DNA from: Robiginitalea sp. | Lineage (GTDB): Bacteria > Bacteroidota > Bacteroidia > Flavobacteriales > Flavobacteriaceae | DNA: 45,166 nt | Reading direction: 5' to 3' | NCBI GenBank assembly: GCA_024638915.1 | Contig: JAHEJJ010000020.1 | Coordinates: 1-45,166, forward strand | The notes under the pieces: model-generated | Database searches by the model: none | What the model was told of the DNA's origin: nothing | Seen by the model: only the letters and a program-made list of their open reading frames with translations | Position numbers and translations under genes: made by a program | Shown here: piece after piece, positions 1 to 7,842 of the stretch | How the letters are laid out: each line of letters begins with the position of its first letter | How positions within the stretch are numbered: position 1 is the stretch's first letter

Positions 1-91
1 AACTCTTTATCCAGTAGAGTTGTACCGAGATAATCCCAATAAGAGATAGGCTCATTAAAATGACCAGAAGAACAAATAATCTCTTATTCAT
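1..91 (-). CDS. Sensor histidine kinase, N-terminus only (partial, cut by window edge)
   Basis: The first 30 codons of a minus-strand gene that continues beyond base 1. The peptide begins MNKRLFVLLVILMSLSLIGI and runs on with ISVQLYWIKS. That is a charged start, one long hydrophobic segment (about residues 5-24) and the V-Q-x-Y-W-I sequence at the membrane exit, a pattern I know from flavobacterial two-component sensor kinases that often lie beside coaE. The kinase domain is outside the window, so the identity is inferred from this short piece and from position. It is transcribed in the same direction as coaE, 65 bases downstream of it. Confidence 0.55.
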   Translation of the reverse strand, partial: MNKRLFVLLVILMSLSLIGIISVQLYWIKS

Positions 92-144
92 CTTTTGTAA
101 AATTAAAAATTTAACTTTTGGCCAATCGAGTGTTTAACCTAACC

Positions 145-160
145 TTAACAAAAATGTTAA
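145..160. repeat. Short inverted repeat overlapping the coaE stop codon
   Basis: TTAACA, a four-base AAAA spacer, and TGTTAA form a perfect 6-base inverted repeat that includes the coaE stop codon. It lies between coaE and the downstream sensor kinase. There is no T-run after the stem on the minus strand, so it is not a standard terminator. It could be a weak regulatory or attenuating element, or chance in AT-rich DNA. Confidence 0.2.
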
Positions 161-756
161 AATTCCTTGCTGGTCGTTAATTCCACAAGTTTTTTATGGA
201 TTTGTTTTACCTGTGATGCTGTCCGGGCAAGCTCTATATTCTCAATTACAAAATCTGCCAGCGGTATTTTTTTGGCATCCTCCCATTGATGGTTCATCCT
301 GGCAAGGATATTATCTTCGGCAACCTGGTCACGGTGCATGACACGATTTAATCGAATGCGTTTTGGGGCTGTCACCAAGATCATACGGTCAAATTTTTTA
401 TAGGCGTCATTCTCGAAAAGAATTGCAGCTTCCTGGATCACATAGGGAGTTGTCTGTTCACCTGCCCATTTATGGAAGTCGTCTCTGACCGCCGGATGTA
501 CTATTTCGTTTAAACGATCCAGGTAACTTTTATCGGAAAAGACCTTCATTGCGATGTATTGCCTGTTTAAACTGCCATCCACATAAGCTTCATCTCCCAG
601 TAATTCCTTAATCTTTGGGATCAGATCTTCGGAAGTGGTCATCAAATCCTTTGCTCTTTCATCCGAATGATATACCGGTACCCCTAGCGATTTGAACATA
701 CCAGCCACCGTGGTTTTACCACTGCCTATTCCGCCGGTAAGTCCTATCAGCATCAT
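157..756 (-). CDS. coaE: Dephospho-CoA kinase
   Basis: CoaE phosphorylates the ribose 3'-OH of dephospho-CoA with ATP, the last step of coenzyme A synthesis, in the cytosol. The 199-residue length is typical. The P-loop GGIGSGKT sits at residues 9-16, followed by the conserved YHSDERAK region that holds the acidic substrate-binding residue. HPAVRDDFHKW and IQEAAILFE further on are also family signatures. The start ATG overlaps the stop of the upstream YbbR gene as ATGA. A second ATG directly follows, so the start is uncertain by one codon. Another CoA enzyme, coaBC, lies in the same strand block 5.5 kb upstream. Confidence 0.95.
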   Translation of the reverse strand: MMLIGLTGGIGSGKTTVAGMFKSLGVPVYHSDERAKDLMTTSEDLIPKIKELLGDEAYVDGSLNRQYIAMKVFSDKSYLDRLNEIVHPAVRDDFHKWAGEQTTPYVIQEAAILFENDAYKKFDRMILVTAPKRIRLNRVMHRDQVAEDNILARMNHQWEDAKKIPLADFVIENIELARTASQVKQIHKKLVELTTSKEF

Positions 757-1703
757 CTTCGGATGAGAATAAATTCCACTTCTTTGTCCATCATTTGAGC
801 GTCATAAAGGCCTTCCGGCCGATGCCGGAGTTGGAGTTCCAGCAATTTGTTATCGGCCCTGGCCGAGTTAAAGTCGGCCACCAGATCAAACTCAGCCGGC
901 CTCATACTCTTAAGTCGTTCCATCCGCGCTTTACATAAAATGGATACAGCATTTGGAAAGGTTTTGATTTCGACCCCGGTAGGAAGATTGATCACCCGAA
1001 CCGGAATTTTTATCACTTGTTCTGAAAAACGAAATACTTTACCGCTGATTTCCACAGAATTTACTTCAAAGTTGGTATTGACTAATCCCTGGTGTTTTTC
1101 TAGATCGAGTTTAATACTAAAATCCTGAGAAACGTTCGGTAGTGTTTGTGAAATGGTATAGATCTGTTCAACGCTGTCGATCTCCGTCTTGGGCCCTTTT
1201 ATGGTTACAAACGAAGGGGAAAGAAAAAGGCTATCTTCCAGTAAATGGTTTTGGGCCAGCTCTACCATTAATTTAGGAACGATGGGTACTTCCTTAGCAT
1301 GAAGCCTGTCAAAATAAACAAATAAGGTATCCTGGTCGACCCCCAGAAGAGCCATTCCACCCGGTAATTGAGCTTCAATTTGTTTTTCGTAGGCCTGCCT
1401 GCTGACATAGTAGGATCCATGGGCCTTCCTCACCTTCGAAAGGTCTATGGTAAGTGCATTTCTGCCAAAGTTAAAACCGAGAAAACCAAAGCCACTGGCA
1501 CTCAATCTTACATCTACAGATTCCTTGGAGGTACCGGTAAGCAATAGGCTGTCGGGACTATTGACAAAGCTCAGGTCGAACGAAACTCTTTGGTTATAGG
1601 TTTCAGACAACTTGCTGATGAGCCATATAAGGGCAGAGCATATCAGAAAAACAATAAAAATATTGGTTTTACGCCGGTTATTGGTATTCTTTTTCTTTGC
1701 CAT
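753..1703 (-). CDS. YbbR-domain (CdaR-like) membrane-anchored protein
   Basis: A 316-residue protein with a short basic cytoplasmic start (MAKKKNTNNRRK), one membrane segment at about residues 13-30 (IFIVFLICSALIWLISKL) and a long extracytoplasmic part. That part carries repeats typical of YbbR domains, such as FVTIKGPKTEIDSVEQI, where the phrase v-x-G-p-x-x-x-v-d-s-v recurs. In Firmicutes, YbbR proteins (CdaR) regulate the diadenylate cyclase CdaA. No cdaA is present in this window. The gene sits between a glycosyltransferase and coaE. I chose the ATG at 1703, which gives a TGATG junction with the upstream gene. A GTG one codon earlier is also possible. The family call is fairly sure; the role here is not known. 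Confidence 0.75.
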   Translation of the reverse strand: MAKKKNTNNRRKTNIFIVFLICSALIWLISKLSETYNQRVSFDLSFVNSPDSLLLTGTSKESVDVRLSASGFGFLGFNFGRNALTIDLSKVRKAHGSYYVSRQAYEKQIEAQLPGGMALLGVDQDTLFVYFDRLHAKEVPIVPKLMVELAQNHLLEDSLFLSPSFVTIKGPKTEIDSVEQIYTISQTLPNVSQDFSIKLDLEKHQGLVNTNFEVNSVEISGKVFRFSEQVIKIPVRVINLPTGVEIKTFPNAVSILCKARMERLKSMRPAEFDLVADFNSARADNKLLELQLRHRPEGLYDAQMMDKEVEFILIRR

Positions 1704-2716
1704 CACGTCGTAGAAGGTTCGAAGAATAATTTGGGAAAAAGCTCCCTGGGTTTCTTTTTACTAAAATTAACCAAGATAATCGATTTAAGAAAGCCAAACC
1801 CATATCCTGCGAATTGTATCAAGACTGCAGGCAATGCCAGTAACCCGATCCGCAGACTTCCGGTTTTTGTCCAGGCGTCCATCAGCAACAGAAAAAAATA
1901 AATCCCATAGATCCATAATGGCCAAGACCAGGTAAAAAAGAACGCAAAGAGGGCTAATAAAAGACCCAAAATGAATAGTGTTGGAAACCAAAAGGTGATT
2001 CTCGAACTGTTTTTGTGCCACTTATTTAGAATAGGCCTCGCCAAACCAAATTTATACACCTGAATGGCAAAGGATCGAAATGATATTCTTCTTTTGTGGT
2101 AGACAAAAGCTTCAGGTATCAACCTGATGCTGTAACCCATCTGCTTTAGGCGCAGGCTAAGATCCGGGTCCTCACCAGGATGGATATTGCCGAATCCTCC
2201 GCTAGCTGTAAAGGCCTCCTTAGAAAGGCCCATATTAAAGCTTCTCGGTTGAAAACCGGTTGCCGTGCTTTTGTGACCGCGTATACCCCCTGTGGTCCAG
2301 AAAGAGGTCATGGAATAATTAATGGCACGTTGCAATATGGTGAATGAGGTATGAGCAGTATCCGGGCCGCCAAAACAATCAACAAATTGCATTGATAATG
2401 CCTTATCTACCTCGCTCAGGTAAGCAGGAGGCAAAATACAATCAGAATCCAATATAAGGAAGTAATTTCCGCGAGCTTTCTTCATCCCGTAATTCCTGGA
2501 ATCACCTGGGCCGGAATTAGGCTTGAACAGATATGTTATATCAAGGAAGGTCTTGAACTCCTCTACGACGTTTTCGGAGGTCGAAGCCGAGCCGTCTTCA
2601 ACCAGTACGATTTCGAAAGCCTTTTCGTATTGCTGTTCGACGAGGCTTTGAAATAAATCTCTCACCTCATCCGGTCGGTTGTAAACAGGTATAATGATGG
2701 AGAAATTCAAAAGCAT
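1703..2716 (-). CDS. Family 2 glycosyltransferase with C-terminal membrane segments
   Basis: A 337-residue GT2 enzyme expected to transfer a sugar from a nucleotide sugar at the cytoplasmic face of the membrane. The GT-A fold begins at residue 5 (FSIIIPVYNRPDEV) and continues with the acidic VLVEDGSA strand. The metal-binding DxD-like motif is in FLILDSDCILPP (about residues 91-96). A GGFGNIHPGEDPDLSLRLKQ stretch carries the conserved ED catalytic-base motif. Two or three hydrophobic helices close the protein (about residues 245-320). It lies between fabI and the YbbR gene, and its stop overlaps the YbbR start. The acceptor is unknown; a cell envelope glycan or lipid is a reasonable guess. 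Confidence 0.85.
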   Translation of the reverse strand: MLLNFSIIIPVYNRPDEVRDLFQSLVEQQYEKAFEIVLVEDGSASTSENVVEEFKTFLDITYLFKPNSGPGDSRNYGMKKARGNYFLILDSDCILPPAYLSEVDKALSMQFVDCFGGPDTAHTSFTILQRAINYSMTSFWTTGGIRGHKSTATGFQPRSFNMGLSKEAFTASGGFGNIHPGEDPDLSLRLKQMGYSIRLIPEAFVYHKRRISFRSFAIQVYKFGLARPILNKWHKNSSRITFWFPTLFILGLLLALFAFFFTWSWPLWIYGIYFFLLLMDAWTKTGSLRIGLLALPAVLIQFAGYGFGFLKSIILVNFSKKKPRELFPKLFFEPSTT

Positions 2717-2764
2717 CAGCTAGCAAAAACCATCCCATAACTGATGGTTTATCTTTTTAGTGGT

Positions 2765-3577
2765 CTATTTAGAGAACTCTTCAATAACTTCCTGACTCAC
2801 TCCGGTATTGGAAAAGCCTCCGTCATGAAAGAGATTTTGCATTGTCACTTTCCTGGTAAGATCTGAAAATAAGCTAACGGTATAGTCTGCACAATCAGCT
2901 GCTGTTGCATTACCGAGAGGCGACATCTTTTCTGCATAGCTGATAAAACCATCAAATCCTTTTACACCCTGGCCTGCGGTAGTTGGCGTAGGAGATTGTG
3001 AGATCGTATTTACCCTAACTTTTTTCTCCTTTCCAAAGAAATAGCCAAAACTCCTGGCAACAGATTCCAGGTAAGCCTTATTATCGGCCATGTCATTATA
3101 ATCGGGAAAAACCCTTTGTGCTGCCATATAGGTAAGCGCCACAATACTGCCCCACTGGTTCATGGCATCGGCCTTGTATAAGGACTGTAGCACCTTATGG
3201 AATGACAGGGCCGAAACATCCCATCCTTTTGCAGTAAAGCCATAATTCTCATCGGTATAAGGTCTTCCTTTCCTAACATTCACGGACATACCGATAGAAT
3301 GCAGGACAAAATCGAGTTTCCCTCCAAGGATTTCCATAGACTTACTAACCAGATTGGCCAGGTCTTCTTCAACAGTAGCATCTGCGGGAATAATTTCAGA
3401 ACCCGTCTTTTCAGCTAATTCCTTTATTTGCCCCATCCGCATGGCTATAGGAGCATTGGTCAAAACAAATGATCCTCCTTCATCATGAACGCGTAGCGCT
3501 GTTTTCCAGGCGATCGAATGTTCATCGAGAGCTCCGAATATAATTCCCTTCTTGCCTTTTAGTAAGTCGTATGCCAT
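2765..3577 (-). CDS. fabI: Enoyl-[acyl-carrier-protein] reductase (NADH-type)
   Basis: FabI reduces the trans-2-enoyl-ACP double bond in each cycle of type II fatty acid synthesis. The 270-residue protein has the SDR nucleotide-binding start (GIIFGALDEHSIAW, residues 11-24) in the modified FabI form. The catalytic pair is Y160 and K167 in FPDYNDMADNK, the Y-x6-K spacing that separates FabI from ordinary SDR enzymes. The substrate loop contains SQSPTPTTAGQGV. The gene appears to have its own promoter (-7 box at 3606-3613) and probably leads the group running through the glycosyltransferase and YbbR gene to coaE, since the gap to the next gene is only 48 bases. Confidence 0.95.
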   Translation of the reverse strand: MAYDLLKGKKGIIFGALDEHSIAWKTALRVHDEGGSFVLTNAPIAMRMGQIKELAEKTGSEIIPADATVEEDLANLVSKSMEILGGKLDFVLHSIGMSVNVRKGRPYTDENYGFTAKGWDVSALSFHKVLQSLYKADAMNQWGSIVALTYMAAQRVFPDYNDMADNKAYLESVARSFGYFFGKEKKVRVNTISQSPTPTTAGQGVKGFDGFISYAEKMSPLGNATAADCADYTVSLFSDLTRKVTMQNLFHDGGFSNTGVSQEVIEEFSK

Positions 3578-3605
3578 TTTGAAATAAATTTAAATTACAT
3601 GGACT

Positions 3606-3613
3606 CAAAGATA
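3606..3613 (-). promoter_or_regulatory. Candidate Bacteroidota -7 promoter element of fabI
   Basis: On the minus strand this reads TATCTTTG, an exact match to the Bacteroidota TAnnTTTG -7 consensus. It lies 28 bases upstream of the fabI start, which gives a short leader. No convincing -33 TTTG box is seen at the usual spacing of about 19 bases. The same octamer occurs before recN, the lysozyme-fold gene and dapF. Confidence 0.45.
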
Positions 3614-3699
3614 TCAAAACTATGCTTGAGAACGATCAACTTCAATCCAGAATCATTGATTGGAAAAATGCATTTTTAAAGGAAGACCGGGCAGAGCAA

Positions 3700-5352
3700 T
3701 CAGTTGAGCAATTCCTTTGCGTGGGCAAGTGCAGACTCTGAAAGGGCTTTGCCGCCAAGCATTTCGGCGAGTTCCACTATTCTTTCATCAGCCTCAAGCA
3801 GCTTTATGCGTGTATCGGTTTTGATCTCCCCTTCTACCTTAAATACCTTGTAATGATGTAGTCCCTTGGAAGCAACCTGGGGTAAATGGGTGATGGAGAA
3901 GACTTGCATATTCCGACTCATTTTCAACATTATATCGGCCATGGCATTTGAAATTTCACCCGAAACACCACTATCGATCTCATCGAACATCAGTGTGGGC
4001 AATTTTTCAAATTCGGCAAGGATCGATTTGATCACCAGCATAATCCTCGATAATTCACCACCTGAAGCAACTTTCTTAATATTGCCATATTCCATACCCT
4101 TATTGGCCGAAAAAAGAAATAAAAGGTTATCTCGTCCGTTGTGTTTGTATTCCTCAGAGGGCAAAAGACGAATATTGAAGGTTGCATTGGGCATTCCCAG
4201 GGCTCCCAGCAAAGATTCCATCTTCTTTGTTAAAACAGGGATCACCGTCTGGCGACCCTGATTCAGCTGTGCCGCAAGTTCATCCACGACTTGTTTTGAT
4301 TGAAGATATTCTTCTTCTTTACGGGCGATTTCGGCATCCAGATTTTCGGTTCGATCGATTTCCTGAGCCAGCGATTCCCTGATGTTAATCAGCTCATCTA
4401 CTTCCAAAACAGCATGTTTCTTTTGAAGATCGTGCAGCAACTGCAATTTATTTGCAATCTCCTCTAACAATTGTGGATTGGGCTCAATGCGCTCCTGAAG
4501 TTCCTGAAAATCAGCCCCCAGATCGTTGATTTCGATAAGGACAGATTCTACCCGTTTATTTAGCAACTGATATTGGTCACCGTAATGAGAAAGCCTGGCG
4601 GTCAATTGCTTCAATTGGATAAGTGAAGAGACAAGACCTATCTGTTCATCATTTAACATCTGATGGCCACCGGAGAGACTTTCCATGATGGTCTCTACAT
4701 GCGTCAATTGCTCATATTCCGTTTCAAGTTTTTCTGCCATTCCCTTTTCAAGGGACGCCTCTTCGAGTTCTTTGAGCAAGAAACTGTTATAATCCTGGTC
4801 TTTTATCGCATTATGCTTTTGCTCCTCTAGTGCGGCCAGCTCCTTCTGCATTGCCTGATAAGACTGAAGTCCGGATCGATACTGATCCAGCAGGTTTTGA
4901 TGGCCACCCAGGGCATCCACAACATGCATTTGAAAATCCTGTTCGGTAAGTTGTAAGGTTTGATGCTGGGAATGAACGTCTACCAGATTTTTGCCCAACC
5001 GGGAAAGCAAATCGAGGGTTACGGGGGAGTCGTTGATAAATGCCCTTGATTTTCCGCCAGGATGGATTTCACGCCTGATAACCGTTCGGGCGTCGTATTC
5101 CAGGTCATGGCTTTTAAAAAAGGGTTTTAAATTGTAATTATCGATCTCGAACTCTGCTTCGATTATACATTTCTTTTCAGGATCTCTGAGCGAGGACAGG
5201 TCGGCCCTTTTGCCGAGTACCAGTGAAAGGCCACCGAGAAGTATAGATTTGCCAGCACCGGTTTCGCCCGTAATTGTGGTGAACCCGTCAAAAAAAGAAA
5301 CGCTTAGATCGTCTATAAGGGCGTAATTCTTAATCGAGAGTTGTGCGAGCAC
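3700..5352 (-). CDS. recN: DNA repair protein RecN
   Basis: RecN is an SMC-like ATPase that acts at double-strand breaks during recombinational repair. The 550 residues fit the family. The Walker A motif GETGAGKS is at residues 29-36, after the typical ALIDDLSVSF opening. A long coiled-coil middle section follows (about residues 155-370). The ABC signature ASGGELSRIM and the Walker B sequence LMFDEIDSGVSGEI come near the C-terminus, followed by the H-loop SITHLPQVA. The gene stands a little apart from its neighbours and has a candidate promoter at 5377-5384, so it may be expressed separately from the bamD-porD operon upstream. Confidence 0.96.
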   Translation of the reverse strand: MLAQLSIKNYALIDDLSVSFFDGFTTITGETGAGKSILLGGLSLVLGKRADLSSLRDPEKKCIIEAEFEIDNYNLKPFFKSHDLEYDARTVIRREIHPGGKSRAFINDSPVTLDLLSRLGKNLVDVHSQHQTLQLTEQDFQMHVVDALGGHQNLLDQYRSGLQSYQAMQKELAALEEQKHNAIKDQDYNSFLLKELEEASLEKGMAEKLETEYEQLTHVETIMESLSGGHQMLNDEQIGLVSSLIQLKQLTARLSHYGDQYQLLNKRVESVLIEINDLGADFQELQERIEPNPQLLEEIANKLQLLHDLQKKHAVLEVDELINIRESLAQEIDRTENLDAEIARKEEEYLQSKQVVDELAAQLNQGRQTVIPVLTKKMESLLGALGMPNATFNIRLLPSEEYKHNGRDNLLFLFSANKGMEYGNIKKVASGGELSRIMLVIKSILAEFEKLPTLMFDEIDSGVSGEISNAMADIMLKMSRNMQVFSITHLPQVASKGLHHYKVFKVEGEIKTDTRIKLLEADERIVELAEMLGGKALSESALAHAKELLN

Positions 5353-5376
5353 CTTTCCTTCTTTAGGTTAGAGACC

Positions 5377-5384
5377 CAAAGATA
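5377..5384 (-). promoter_or_regulatory. Candidate Bacteroidota -7 promoter element of recN
   Basis: The minus strand reads TATCTTTG, an exact TAnnTTTG match, 24 bases upstream of the recN ATG. A TTTG lies further upstream (5399-5402), but the 14-base spacer is shorter than the usual 19 or so. Confidence 0.4.
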
Positions 5385-5413
5385 ATGGATTTGAATACCA
5401 AAAAAACGGACCA

Positions 5414-6328
5414 TTAATAATTTATTTCATTCCAGGTGCTGGAATAAAAAGGGGCGACATTGTTGAGGGTTTCTTTCAGGGAGACCAGGTCTATTTTAGG
5501 TCCATCGGAGAAGATATTAGCGATCTCTTCCGACTTGGCATCGAAGAAGGCCTGGATTAAAAATGCGTTGGGCCTCCGCTTTATCAATGTTTCGAACAGC
5601 CTCATGGAGCCCGCTATAACCTGTTTACCCGTACTATTATTATCCCCCAGGATATCCAGACCCTTCCGGTGATAGTTGTACATAGCTATGCGGTATTCCC
5701 TAAAAGTATTGGAAAGTAAATTGTCTACCAGTACGAATCTGTTCTTTTTATCGGTGGTAGACTGCCTCCAACCGGTTGATCCCACCCCTTGTGCCTGGGT
5801 AGTGATCTGCTGGGCCTGCTGGTAAAACTCGGTGCCTCCTTCCAAAGAGAAGGTATCCGCATCCAATCCTAAAATGATATAAACATAATAAGCGATAACG
5901 CCAACAAGATTTGAATCAAAAGAGTTGGGATTATACACCAGGGGTTCAAATTCGATATAGCGAAAGTTGAACTGATTGTCTTTAAAATTAAAAACAGGGC
6001 TTTCATAATTGGTGTTGAAAACGGGCCTGGAAGATTGAATCTGTATGGTGGCTTTAAAATTAGGTGGGACGTATTCACTCACCGTAATAAACATCCTGGC
6101 ATTCACACGCTCATTTTCGTTATATATCCGATTACCCCAGCTGGTATTATTGACAAAATCGTTAAGGGATTTTTCAAGTGTTTCAAAAATCTGCCTGTTG
6201 GTCTGATCTACCTGATCCGAATTCACGGTGATAGCGCAATTTACTTCCTGGGCATTCGTCCATAGAAAACCGGAAAGGCACAGTAGAAAGACAAAAAAAT
6301 TAGATTTCACGTCGGCTGATGATTTCAT
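5414..6328 (-). CDS. porD: PorD/DUF4835 family protein, associated with type IX secretion
   Basis: A 304-residue exported protein. A signal peptide covers about residues 1-26 (core FFVFLLCLSGFLW, cleavage near TNAQ-EV). The mature part opens with INVNS-like text (CAITVNSDQVDQTNRQIFET), which marks the DUF4835 family of Bacteroidota. That family has been named PorD in connection with the type IX secretion system, and its place between coaBC and recN is conserved in the phylum. The start overlaps the end of coaBC by 29 bases. The ATG at 6328 gives a slightly long n-region; a GTG six codons later would also keep the signal peptide. The family is recognised with good confidence; the T9SS role rests on literature naming, not on anything visible here. 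Confidence 0.75.
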   Translation of the reverse strand: MKSSADVKSNFFVFLLCLSGFLWTNAQEVNCAITVNSDQVDQTNRQIFETLEKSLNDFVNNTSWGNRIYNENERVNARMFITVSEYVPPNFKATIQIQSSRPVFNTNYESPVFNFKDNQFNFRYIEFEPLVYNPNSFDSNLVGVIAYYVYIILGLDADTFSLEGGTEFYQQAQQITTQAQGVGSTGWRQSTTDKKNRFVLVDNLLSNTFREYRIAMYNYHRKGLDILGDNNSTGKQVIAGSMRLFETLIKRRPNAFLIQAFFDAKSEEIANIFSDGPKIDLVSLKETLNNVAPFYSSTWNEINY

Positions 6329-7505
6329 TCCAGATATCGCAGGCCACCTCGGCTTTGCTCTTTAATTCAAACGGAGTTATCTTTAAATTCTTATCGATAA
6401 AGGAGATTTTATTGGTAGTCTTGGAAAAACCTGCTCCTTCATCCCTAAGTGAGTTCAGGACGATAGCATCTAAATTCTTTCTCCGGAGCTTATCCTTTGC
6501 GTGTTCCAGTTCGTTTTCGGTTTCCAGTGCAAACCCCAATAAAAATTGTTTCTTTTTCTTCTGACCCAGCGATAAAAGGATATCCTTGTTCTTCACCAGT
6601 TCCAGGCTGAGCTCATCCTGTCCCTTTTTTATTTTATTTGGGGCGAAATCTTTGGGTCTATAGTCCGACACAGCGGCAGCACCGATTGCTATATCGCAAT
6701 CATCGAAGGATTCGTGAGCTTTTATATACATTTCTTCGGCCGTTGTGACTCTTTCCACGGTCACCATCGGATGTTCAAGGTTTAAATGCGACGGACCGCT
6801 GATCAGCAATACTTCTGCTCCATATTCGGCTGCAACGCGAGCCAGCTCAAAACCCATCAGCCCGGAAGAATAGTTTCCGATAAACCGGACAGGATCCAGA
6901 GCCTCATAGGTGGGTCCTGCGGTAATCAATACCCGTTGACCTTTTAGAGGAAGCCCCTGTGAAATATGGTTGACCAAAAAGTCCACAATATCCTCAGGTT
7001 CAGCCATTCGGCCTTCCCCCTGCAATCCGCTTGCCAATTCGCCTGAAGTTGCTGGTATCATTATGTTTCCAAAAGATTTCAGGGTTTCGAACGATTTGGA
7101 AGTAGAGGGATGTTTATACATGTCCAGATCCATTGCCGGTGCAAAAAACACTTGGCATTTTGCCGATAGATAGGTGGCCAGCAGAAGATTGTCGCAAATT
7201 CCATTAGCCATCTTTGAAAGGGTGTTGGCTGTAGCAGGAGCGATAATCAAATAGTCGGCCCAAAGACCCAATTCAACGTGGTTATTCCAATCTGTAGTGC
7301 CTTCTTCCTCCCTTACGAAACTGTCCAAGACTGGATTTTTGGAAAGGGTAGCCAGGGTTAAGGGAGATACAAATTCAGCGGCGCTTTCTGTAAGTACTAC
7401 CCTGACCTCTGCTCCTGCCTTGATCAACAGGCGCACCAAAAATGCTGTTTTATAAGCGGCTATACCTCCGGTAATGCCCAAAAGTATTTTTTTACCGCCA
7501 AGCAT
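6300..7505 (-). CDS. coaBC: Bifunctional phosphopantothenoylcysteine decarboxylase / phosphopantothenate-cysteine ligase
   Basis: A 401-residue cytosolic two-domain enzyme for two consecutive CoA steps: cysteine addition to 4'-phosphopantothenate (CoaB, C-terminal) and decarboxylation (CoaC, N-terminal, FMN). The N-terminal domain shows GITGGIAAYKT (residues 10-20) and the catalytic histidine H76 in NNHVELG. CoaB begins at about residue 188 with VLITAGPTYEALDPVRFIGN and has the GAAAVSDYRP and K-I-K-K nucleotide-binding regions. Two CoaC signatures differ from the E. coli form: PAMD in place of PAMN (residue 125) and ASG in place of ACG at residues 158-160 of the substrate clamp. One base separates it from rpoZ upstream, and it overlaps porD downstream, so it lies within an operon. 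Confidence 0.95.
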   Translation of the reverse strand: MLGGKKILLGITGGIAAYKTAFLVRLLIKAGAEVRVVLTESAAEFVSPLTLATLSKNPVLDSFVREEEGTTDWNNHVELGLWADYLIIAPATANTLSKMANGICDNLLLATYLSAKCQVFFAPAMDLDMYKHPSTSKSFETLKSFGNIMIPATSGELASGLQGEGRMAEPEDIVDFLVNHISQGLPLKGQRVLITAGPTYEALDPVRFIGNYSSGLMGFELARVAAEYGAEVLLISGPSHLNLEHPMVTVERVTTAEEMYIKAHESFDDCDIAIGAAAVSDYRPKDFAPNKIKKGQDELSLELVKNKDILLSLGQKKKKQFLLGFALETENELEHAKDKLRRKNLDAIVLNSLRDEGAGFSKTTNKISFIDKNLKITPFELKSKAEVACDIWNEIISRREI

Positions 7506-7506
7506 C

Positions 7507-7842
7507 TTATTGTTCGTCTTTCTCGGTATTGCGATAGTAGATCTTGTCCTCCAGCCACTCCATTATCGCCAGGGCATGAGGTTTGGGTAGTTTTTCATAG
7601 AACTTAGAGACTTCGATTTGTTCTTTATTCTCAAAAACCTCCTCCAGGCTGTCACTATAAGTGGCGAATTCCTCAAGTTTTTCTAGCAATTCCTTTTTAA
7701 TTTCTGAATTGATCTGGATCGCTCTTTTCGCCGCGATGGAAATTGCTTCGTAGATATTTTCGGTTTTGTCGTCGAATTCGTCCCTGTTGATCGTTACCGT
7801 AGTCACAGGAGCCTTAGAGTTCTTTAAATCGTTCATATTCAT
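7507..7842 (-). CDS. rpoZ: DNA-directed RNA polymerase omega subunit, Bacteroidota type
   Basis: A 111-residue acidic protein with the core NIYEAISIAAKRAIQINSE (about residues 29-47). This corresponds to the omega helix that carries the conserved A-x-x-R-A and N residues and clamps the beta-prime subunit. The C-terminal part is specific to Bacteroidota (KFYEKLPKPHALAIMEW). Its ATG overlaps the bamD stop as ATGA, and coaBC follows after one base. The bamD-rpoZ-coaBC-porD order is well conserved in flavobacteria. It can be missed in annotation because the primary sequence is distant from proteobacterial RpoZ. Confidence 0.85.
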   Translation of the reverse strand: MNMNDLKNSKAPVTTVTINRDEFDDKTENIYEAISIAAKRAIQINSEIKKELLEKLEEFATYSDSLEEVFENKEQIEVSKFYEKLPKPHALAIMEWLEDKIYYRNTEKDEQ

